A stretch of 64,000 bases of DNA. Source: Lonicera japonica. Lineage: Eukaryota; Streptophyta; Magnoliopsida; Dipsacales; Caprifoliaceae. The stretch is taken from the NCBI GenBank assembly GCA_021464415.1, contig CM038464.1:56843328-56907327 (forward strand), given 5' to 3'. Made by a program: the position numbers and the translations under genes. Under the pieces are notes generated by a model. The model saw only the letters and a list, made by a program, of their open reading frames with translations, searched no databases and was not told where the DNA came from. Below are positions 57,684-64,000 of the stretch, piece after piece; position 1 is the stretch's first letter; every line of letters begins with the position of its first letter.

Positions 57684-58437
57684 TAGCCAACATTCTTATT
57701 AGTCTTTACTCTAAGTGTGATTGTTTAGGCGAGGCAAGTGTACTGTTCGATAAAATGCCTGAGAGAAACTTGATAACTTTTTCGTCAATGATTTCTATGT
57801 ATACCCGGCACGGGTATAATGAAGAAGCCTTAACGGTATTTTTGGAGTTCCGGAGGAACTCTAGTGAGAATCCGGATGAGTTTGTAGTAGCTAGTGTTCT
57901 TCGTGCTTGCACCCAAATAGGGAGTTTAGAGAAAGGCACCCAATTGCATAGTTTTGTTGTTAAGTCTGGTTTGGATCAGGATGTTTATGTGGGTACTTCC
58001 TTAGTTGACTTTTATTTAAAAAATGATGCTATAGAAGAAGCAAGATTGGTTTTTGATGATTTGTTGGTAAAAAACGCGGTTACTCGGACTACAATTATAA
58101 CGGGGTATGCTAAAAGTGGGAACTGTGGGGTTTCTTTGCAATTGTTTTACCAAATGAAGGAAATTGATGTTGTTCCTGATAGGTATGTACTCTCCAGTGT
58201 TTTGAGTGCGTGTTCTTTGCTTGGGTTTCTTGAAGGAGGAAAGCAAATTCATGCTTATGTGTTGAGGAGGGGAACATAAATGGACATATCGGTGAGTAAC
58301 GTGATTATAGATTTTTATGTGAAGCGCGGTAGAGTGAGAACAGGAAGGAGATTATTTGATCAAATGGTTGTTAAGAATGTTATTTCAAGGACCACCATGA
58401 CATCTGGGTATATGCAAAATTCGTACGATATGGATGC
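57684..58437 (+). pseudogene. PPR protein gene, 5' portion (split by copia F)
   Basis: The frame NILISLYSKCD, GEASVLFDKMPERNLITFSSM, VVASVLRACTQIGSLEKGTQLHS, VYVGTSLVDFYLKND, VLSSVLSACSLLGFLEGGKQIHA shows consecutive 35-residue P-L-S type PPR repeats. It opens directly after the LINE tail with no start codon, so the N-terminus is lost or displaced. A TAA at 58277-58279 (LRRGT stop) interrupts it. It continues MDISVSNVIIDFYVKRGRV to YDMDA, where copia F is inserted. PPR proteins usually bind organellar RNA for editing or processing. The downstream half is at 63433. Confidence 0.8.
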
Positions 58438-58786
58438 TGATAGCTTGAGTAAGATAATTATGTAAGAAGAGAATAATAGCTTGAGCAAGATAATTATGTA
58501 AGAGATGAGAGAAAGAGAATGATGTATTTGATGATGATGAAAACAATACAAAGGAGCCCTATATATAGGGTTAGAGAGCAAGACAACAAAAGAATATATA
58601 CCCTAATCTATGGCATAAAACAAGGGATATGAAAGAAACATATATCCTAATCTATGGCATAAATCAAGGGATATGAAAAGAATATATATATCCTAATCTA
58701 TGGTGGCATGAATTAAGGGATATGTAATTATGGACATAATAAGAAAAGTATTATACATAATATTCTAATATTCTAACATTCTAACA
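58438..58786 (-). mobile_element. 3' LTR of copia F
   Basis: It runs TGATAGCTTGAG to ATTCTAACA, 349 bp. CCCTATATATAGGG gives a symmetrical TATA region. TTGAG(T/C)AAGATAATTATGTAA is repeated twice near the left end. Confidence 0.9.
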
Positions 58787-58798
58787 CTCCCCCTCAAA
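58787..58798 (-). other. Polypurine tract of copia F
   Basis: The minus strand reads TTTGAGGGGGAG immediately before the LTR end TGTTAGAATG. Confidence 0.8.
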
Positions 58799-60383
58799 CA
58801 CAAGGTGGTAAATGAGAAACCATCTTGAGTTTGGAAATTAAAGCTTGAAAACGGCCTAGTAGATGAATTTTAGTAAAAATATCGGCTGGTTGATCGTGGG
58901 AGGAGATAGAAATAAGGCGGATAGAATTGCTGGACACATGCTGACGAACAAAGTGACAGTCAATCTCGATATGTTTTGTTCGTTCGTGAAAGACATCATT
59001 GTGGGCAATTTGAATAGCACTCCGATTATCACACCCAATAACAGTTGGAAGATGATGAGGAACTCCCATGTCTGAAAGGAGCCAGCGTAGCCAAATGAGT
59101 TCTTGAGTGGTGTCTGCAAGAGCACGATATTCTGCCTCAGTACTCAAGCGAGAGACAAGTGATTGTTTCTTGCTGCGCCAAGATATAAGTGAATCCCCCA
59201 AGAAAATGCAGTATCCTGTAGTGGAACGTTTATCAGTAGGGTCACCAGCCCAGTCGGAATCAGAGTATACGCGAATCTCAAGAGATGATGTGGACGAAAA
59301 ATGGAGACCATGGAATAAAGTCCCCTTAATATATCTAAGAATACGAAGAACTGCAGCATAGTGGGCAGATTGCGGAGCTGACATAAATTGACTGACAATA
59401 TGAACAGCATACGCAATATCTGGACGAGTAACAGTGAGATAGATTAAGCTGCCAACGATCTGACGATATAGAGTTGCATCATCAAGAGGAGTACCATCAA
59501 GAGGAGTGAGACGAAGACCTGCTTCCTGTGGAGTAGCAACGGTTTTACAATCTGTGAGACCAGCCCGGGCAAGAATATCAGAAGCATATTTGGCCTGAGA
59601 GAGATAATAACCAGCAGAATCAGAGAGAACTTCAAGCCCCAAGAAGTAATTCAGACGGCCAAGATCCTTCATCTCAAAATGTTGACTGAGAGATTGTTTG
59701 AGATCAGAGATACCAGTAACATCATCCCCGATGATAATCATGTCATCCACATAGAGAATAAGAAGTGTGATACCAGTTTCCCTTTTTCGAATAAAAAGGC
59801 CATAGTCATATGAACTAGAAATGAAACCTAGTTCTCGAATGGTGGAGCTGAACTTTTCAAACCAGGCACGAGGAGCTTGCTTAAGGCCATATAAAGCTCG
59901 ACGAAGCTTGCAAACTTGAGAGATAGAATGTGGAACCCCTGGAGATGGTTTCATGTAAACTTCTTCAGAAAGATCACCATTTAAGAAGGCATTCTTTACA
60001 TCCATCTGAGAAAGTTTCCATTTACGAACAGCGGCAACTGCCAGAAGGCTTCTGACAGTGGTTAAACGAGCAACGGGAGCAAAGGTTTCTTCATAATCGA
60101 TACCATATTCTTGATTAAAACCTTTAGCTACAAGTCGAGCTTTGTATCGATCAATAGATCCATCTGATTTAGTTTTGATTTTATAGACCCATTTGCATCC
60201 AACTGCTGTCTTTCCCGGTGGGAGAGTGACCAACTCCCAAGTTTGGGCTTTATCTAAAGCTTGTAATTCTTCAAACATAGCTTGCTGCCACATAGGATTA
60301 GAACTAGCCTCTTTATAAGATGTGGGTTCGTGATGTGAAAATATGGTAGAATAACAGTGATAGTCACGAAGATGATGAGGTAA
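58794..60383 (-). CDS. Copia F reverse transcriptase and RNase H
   Basis: The open frame of 499 residues from the Met at 60293 has WKWVYKIK-type CKWVYKIKTKSDGS, RYKARLVAKGFNQ, ETFAPVARLTTVRSLLA, MDVKNAFLNGDL, YGLKQAPRAWFEKF and the catalytic ILYVDDMIIIG. RNase H follows with YSDSDWAGD, STEAEYRALA and KHIEIDCHFVR. This is full length for a copia RT-RNase H. The frame really enters from integrase but a TAG (60384-60386) separates them, so it would not be made as part of the usual polyprotein. Confidence 0.85.
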   Translation of the reverse strand, partial: LPHHLRDYHCYSTIFSHHEPTSYKEASSNPMWQQAMFEELQALDKAQTWELVTLPPGKTAVGCKWVYKIKTKSDGSIDRYKARLVAKGFNQEYGIDYEETFAPVARLTTVRSLLAVAAVRKWKLSQMDVKNAFLNGDLSEEVYMKPSPGVPHSISQVCKLRRALYGLKQAPRAWFEKFSSTIRELGFISSSYDYGLFIRKRETGITLLILYVDDMIIIGDDVTGISDLKQSLSQHFEMKDLGRLNYFLGLEVLSDSAGYYLSQAKYASDILARAGLTDCKTVATPQEAGLRLTPLDGTPLDDATLYRQIVGSLIYLTVTRPDIAYAVHIVSQFMSAPQSAHYAAVLRILRYIKGTLFHGLHFSSTSSLEIRVYSDSDWAGDPTDKRSTTGYCIFLGDSLISWRSKKQSLVSRLSTEAEYRALADTTQELIWLRWLLSDMGVPHHLPTVIGCDNRSAIQIAHNDVFHERTKHIEIDCHFVRQHVSSNSIRLISISSHDQPADIFTKIHLLGRFQALISKLKMVSHLPPCV

Positions 60384-61240
60384 CTATCTTACCCGATTAG
60401 ACTGACGAGGTTGAGGTGTTTGGTGCTCAGAATCGTTGGACGAACCAGCATCATCAGAATAGTCCGTTGTTGGTATAGGAGACGAGTCATTAGATGGATC
60501 ATTGGTAGTGATAGAAGGGCCCAGCTCTGTGGGCGGAGTGTCAGCAGGTGGTTCATGAATTTCGTTAATAACCGGAGACGGTGTAGAGGAGACGGATGGG
60601 TATAAATCGGCAGTAGAGCTAGTGAAGAACGGGAGAGAGGTTTCGGCGGTGATATAAAATTTGGAGATTGATGAAAACATTTTGTGTTCCCAAAAAATAA
60701 CATGACGTGAAATGCGAAGTCGTTTTGAGATTGGATCCCAACACCGATAACCCTTATGTTCTATCCCATACCCAAGGAAGCAACAAAGGCGAGAACGAGG
60801 TTCGAGTTTGGAATGTTCATAAGGCTGAAGGAGGACAAAGCAAACGCAACCAAAAACTTTTAAAAGGTTATAATTTGGTGAATGACCATACAACCTTTCA
60901 TAAGGTGATTGATTTTGAAAAGATGGAATATGATGACGATTAATGGTATAGATCGAAGTAAGAGCTGCTTCGCCCCAAAAACTTTCAGAACATCCACTAA
61001 ATATGAGAAGGGTTCGAACTGTGTCTAAAATATGACGATATTTGCGTTCAGCACGTCCATTTTGTTGAGAAGTTCCAGGACAAGAATATTGAGAGATAGT
61101 TCCTTGCTGACGCAAAAAATTTAAAAAATTGGATTCTTTATATTCCATGGCATTGTCAGCACAAAATATCTTGATTGGTTTAGAAAACTGGGTTTGAATC
61201 ATTTTGGCAAAATTGTAATATATCTGTGGTAATTCGGAAC
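60384..61240 (-). pseudogene. Copia F integrase, N-terminus and first catalytic Asp missing
   Basis: The frame begins HRSELPQIYYNFAKM and continues IKIFCADNAMEYKES (second catalytic Asp), QQNGRAERKYRHILD (catalytic Glu), YGHSPNYNLLKVFGC and the serine/threonine-rich linker ending NRVR. The usual H-H-C-C zinc domain and the region with the first Asp are absent. Upstream sequence jumps from the GAG-pre-integrase part (SELTYTLSTAPAL) straight to HRSELPQ near 61235. About 100 residues are missing. A TAG at 60384-60386 ends it. Confidence 0.8.
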
Positions 61241-62023
61241 GATGAGAGCTGGAGCAGTGGACAAAGTATATGTGAGTTCTGATAGTGTATGGAGGTGAAT
61301 GAGCTCGAACATCCGACCAATTTTACGGCCTATCCCAATGATTTGCTTCGTCCTTGGATCCTGTACATGGCAACCAGAAGAAGAAAAGACAACATTCAGA
61401 CCAAGATCACAGAGTTGACCAACAGATATAAAATTTATAGTCAACTTAGGTATGTGAAATGTAGATGCAAGGGATAGGTTGGATGTGGATATTGGTCCAA
61501 TATAGGTAATAGGTAATTGAAAGCCATCAGCTGTTTTAATGGGAGATGTCTGTGGGGCAGAAAGTTTTGAAAGAAATATTGTGGAATCAGATGTCATGTG
61601 GTTACAACAGCCAGAATCAAAATACCAAGAATTACCTGAAGTTACAGACATTGCATTAGATGGACCAGATAAAACCTGTTTTAGCATTTCTGCAAGATCA
61701 TTATTGGTGACAAGTGGTGCTGGACTAGGTGGTGGTTGAGTGGCGGCGGCAGCAGTGTCAGATCTGATATTATTATTTCTGGCAAGATTCTTGTAACAAT
61801 CAAAACCGAAATGTTTTGGACCTCGCTTATGACAGTACTTGCAAACTCGTTTGGGACAGTAGAGCAGCGTATGGGTAGTCTCATGACAGTATGTACATTC
61901 CTTTGATGATTGTCCAGATTTTGACTGAGTGACAGCAAGTACTCCACTAGAGTTCTTGGAATTTACCCCAAGTCTTGTTTCTTCAAAATGAAGGGCCGTG
62001 ACGGCGTCATCAAGAGTTGGCAA
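61241..62023 (-). pseudogene. Copia F zinc knuckle and aspartic protease
   Basis: CTYCHETTHTLLYCPKR and CKYCHKRGPKHFGFDC form a knuckle-like cysteine/histidine region. The protease has WYFDSGCCNHMT with catalytic DSG. The GAG-pre-integrase segment CDLGLNVVFSSSGC and DPRTKQIIGIGRK follows. It is out of frame with gag by a one-base change near 62035-62040 and loses frame at the integrase deletion. Confidence 0.8.
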
Positions 62024-62589
62024 TGGAGAAGAAATGCTCGAACAGGCTCAAAACGGTCATGCAAGGCCATGAGTAGTGTCATCACATGTTGTTGATCCCT
62101 ATAAGTTACAAACTTCTCGGCATCAGTGGTACACGACCAGACGGGTTCAGAAAGAGCTAATTGATCCCATATAGCTTGCATCTCAGATATGAAATCATCA
62201 ATGGATTGATCAGGTTGTTGTCTTTTGGCTTGGAGGGCAGTCAAAAGTTGGTATTGGTGTGCAAGATCTTTAGTAGTGTATCGAGATTTGAGGAAATCCC
62301 AAACTTCTTTCCCAGTGGTAAAGCGCCCAAACTGTTGATTAATGGAGGAAATAGAAGAATTGCGGCACCATGTAATGATATCACCATTATTAGCGATCCA
62401 GTCATCTTGCCTGATGAAAAAATCTTCATCTGACTCTTCTTTCTTTTGACATGGTTTAGTAACCTCTCCAGTGATAAGACGCCACACCCTTCGAGCTTGT
62501 AGGAAACTGGTCATGGTCTGGGCCCAGTGGATGTAGTTGGGTCCATTGAGAGTGATGGAAATAGGTCGAGAGATTTCGGGACGATCCAT
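61963..62589 (-). CDS. Copia F gag
   Basis: The ATG at 62589 begins MDRPEISRPISITLNG, with NYIHWAQTMTSFLQARRVW, EVWDFLKSRYTTKDLAHQYQL and DQSIDDFISEMQAIWDQL, the standard plant copia gag (UBN2-type). After FEPVR the correct continuation lies in another frame (SISSPLPTLDDAV), so the last residues (AFLLHCQLL...) are frameshift products. Confidence 0.8.
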   Translation of the reverse strand: MDRPEISRPISITLNGPNYIHWAQTMTSFLQARRVWRLITGEVTKPCQKKEESDEDFFIRQDDWIANNGDIITWCRNSSISSINQQFGRFTTGKEVWDFLKSRYTTKDLAHQYQLLTALQAKRQQPDQSIDDFISEMQAIWDQLALSEPVWSCTTDAEKFVTYRDQQHVMTLLMALHDRFEPVRAFLLHCQLLMTPSRPFILKKQDLG

Positions 62590-62639
62590 GAAAGTATTTG
62601 GGATGGGTTTTGGAGATTTGGGGTGATTTAGATAGATTT

Positions 62640-63011
62640 TGGATTAATTTGGAATTAGCAGAAGGTTCAAGGGTGAATATGAGAATAACAGAAAGTTTTG
62701 GGGTAAATATAGAAATAACAGGAAATTCTGGGGTGAATATGGGAATAACAGAAAGTTCTGGGTTAAATATGGGAATAACAGAAGGTTCAAGGGTGAATAT
62801 GAGAATAACAGAAAATTCTGGGATCAATATCGAAATAATAAGAAATATTTGCTTACGTGGCAGTCAATGATGACGTGGCTGACACGTGGCAGATGACTAT
62901 GCTGGGTGATGACGTGGTCAGTCAAAAGATGATGTGGCAGTCAGCGATGACGTGGCTGACACGTGGCAGATGACTGTGCTGGGTGATGACGTGGTTTTTT
63001 TTTTTTTTTTT
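62640..63011 (-). repeat. Copia F leader with two tandem repeat blocks
   Basis: 62660-62845 has about six units of roughly 33 bp built on GGGTGAATATGAGAATAACAG. 62858-62995 has two units of about 85 bp with GATGACGTGGCTGACACGTGGC. A T-run follows (62997-63011). It lies between primer site and gag. ACGTGG/ACGTGGC are bZIP-type core sequences. No gene. Confidence 0.75.
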
Positions 63012-63071
63012 GAGATGATTTCTAATTTAGGAGGCTTAGGATGGAGAATGATTTTGAGTAGGATCACAATC

Positions 63072-63083
63072 CCTCTGATACCA
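63072..63083 (-). other. Primer-binding site of copia F
   Basis: The minus strand reads TGGTATCAGAGG directly inside the LTR, matching initiator tRNA-Met priming except at the twelfth base. Confidence 0.85.
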
Positions 63084-63432
63084 TGATAGCTTGAGTAAGA
63101 TAATTATGTAAGAAGAGAATAATAGCTTGAGCAAGATAATTATGTAAAAGATGAGAGAAAGAGAATGATGTATTTGATGATGATGAAAACAATACAAAGG
63201 AGCCCTATATATAGGGTTAGAGAGCAAGACAACAAAAGAATATATACCCTAATCTATGGCATAAAACAAGGGATATGAAAGAAACATATATCCTAATCTA
63301 TGGCATAAATCAAGGGATATGAAAAGAATATATATATCCTAATCTATGGTGGCATGAATTAAGGGATATGTAATTATGGACATAATAAGAAAAGTATTAT
63401 ACATAATATTCTAATATTCTAACATTCTAACA
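63084..63432 (-). mobile_element. 5' LTR of copia F
   Basis: 349 bp. The only difference I see from 58438-58786 is GTAAAAGATG against GTAAGAGATG. Such near identity implies a very recent insertion. Confidence 0.9.
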
Positions 63433-64000
63433 GATGCAATTATGCTGTTTGCAGATATGAGTAGATTGGGTTGGAAGCCAGATGGGTTTGCTTGCACTAG
63501 CGTTTTAACTTCGTGTGGTTCATTGGAGGCTCTAGAACAGGGCAAACAAGTGCATGCTTACATTGTCAAGGCCAATCTTGACTCGGATGAGTTTGTGAAT
63601 AATGGTTTGATCGATATGTATTCAAAATGCAACTCATTGTGTGATGCAAGAAGAGCTTTTGATGTTATGCCCGATCACAATGTGATCTCCTACAATGCAA
63701 TGATTGAAGGATACTCAAGAGAGGAAAAACTGTATGAAGCATTGGATCTTTTCCACAAAATGAGGCTTAGATTGGTCCCACCAGGCCTTTTGACATTTGT
63801 TAGCCTTTTCGGTGTGTCAGCTTCACTACTTGCTTTGGAATTGAGCAAGCAAATTCATGGCCTCATCATCAAATACGGGGTCTCTTTGGAGATATTTGCT
63901 GGCAGCGCTCTAATAGATGTTTACTCCAAGTCTTCTTTTGTTGAAGATGCAAGGCTTGTATTTGAAGAGATGAATGAGAAAGATACTGTCATATGGAATG
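63433..64000 (+). pseudogene. PPR protein gene, 3' portion (continues beyond window)
   Basis: Reading resumes right after the duplicated GATGC: IMLFADMSRLGWKPDGFAC, TSVLTSCGSLEALEQGKQVHA, FVNNGLIDMYSKCNSLCDARRAF, VISYNAMIEGYSREEKLYEALD, GSALIDVYSKSSFVEDARLVF, ending EMNEKDTVIWN at the edge. It joins in frame to YMQNSYDMDA on the left side once the copia and one duplication are taken out. Repeat spacing fits a PLS-class PPR protein, so an E/E+ or DYW end may follow outside the window. Confidence 0.85.

Larger units (their letters stand above)
58438..63432 (-). mobile_element. Copia F: young, defective Ty1/copia element inside the PPR gene
   Basis: Two 349-bp LTRs differ at one base by eye. 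GATGC is duplicated at 58433-58437 and 63433-63437. The primer site (63072-63083) lies on the right and the polypurine tract on the left, so the element is minus-strand, in line with its genes. Gag, protease, integrase and RT-RNase H follow in copia order, but with a gag/pro frameshift, an internal integrase deletion and one stop. Confidence 0.9.

Overview
This window is plant nuclear DNA, almost certainly from a dicot with a large, repeat-rich genome. The evidence is Ty3/gypsy elements of the Tat/Ogre type (archaeal-type second RNase H, G-patch in the gag region), Ty1/copia elements primed by initiator tRNA-Met, a Helitron, an RTE-like LINE remnant, a spliced plant mobile domain (PMD) gene and a pentatricopeptide-repeat (PPR) gene. 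No tRNA, rRNA, CRISPR array or bacterial gene was seen. Nearly every coding feature is a transposon gene or a disrupted gene.

Layout. 1-8164: 3' part of a plus-strand Tat-like element (C). It carries two antisense PMD genes, a 116-bp tandem array and its 3' LTR (6855-8164). C sits inside the second RNase H of a minus-strand Tat-like element (A, 8165-12050), whose gag is cut at 12050 by the 5' LTR of element D1 (12051-15427). That LTR itself holds a solo copia LTR (12780-14594). D1 is cut off at 16844 and joined tail-to-tail to the truncated 3' LTR of a minus-strand sister, D2 (16845-45083). Element B (18736-38452, duplication actcc) is nested in a minisatellite of D2. B is a 19.7-kb Tat-like element with decayed gag-pro-RT-RH-aRH-IN, two antisense PMD genes and a C-family solo LTR (24389-25748, duplication catac). 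D2 lies in the gag of a minus-strand copia element (E, 45084-46550). 46551-50258 holds an antisense gypsy-type ORF remnant and two related LTRs. 50259-57437 is AT-rich, with a foldback repeat, a long-TIR element and a Helitron (54809-56971). 57438-64000 is a LINE remnant and a PPR gene split by a young copia element (F, 58438-63432, duplication gatgc).

How the parts relate. B and C share one plan: LTR, gag-pol, two antisense PMD genes with their own TATA boxes, a tandem-repeat 3' region, polypurine tract and LTR. In each element a short palindrome cluster lies upstream of the LTR TATA box, and the same palindrome lies upstream of both PMD TATA boxes: CCGTACGG in C, TGTCGCGCGACA in B. This matched, element-specific code is the strongest candidate here for an undescribed system, perhaps a self-targeting anti-silencing or autoregulatory circuit. 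The local PMD copies are now pseudogenes. D1 and D2 carry only a gag N-terminus but share a leader hairpin and primer site with B, as expected of parasites of the same machinery.
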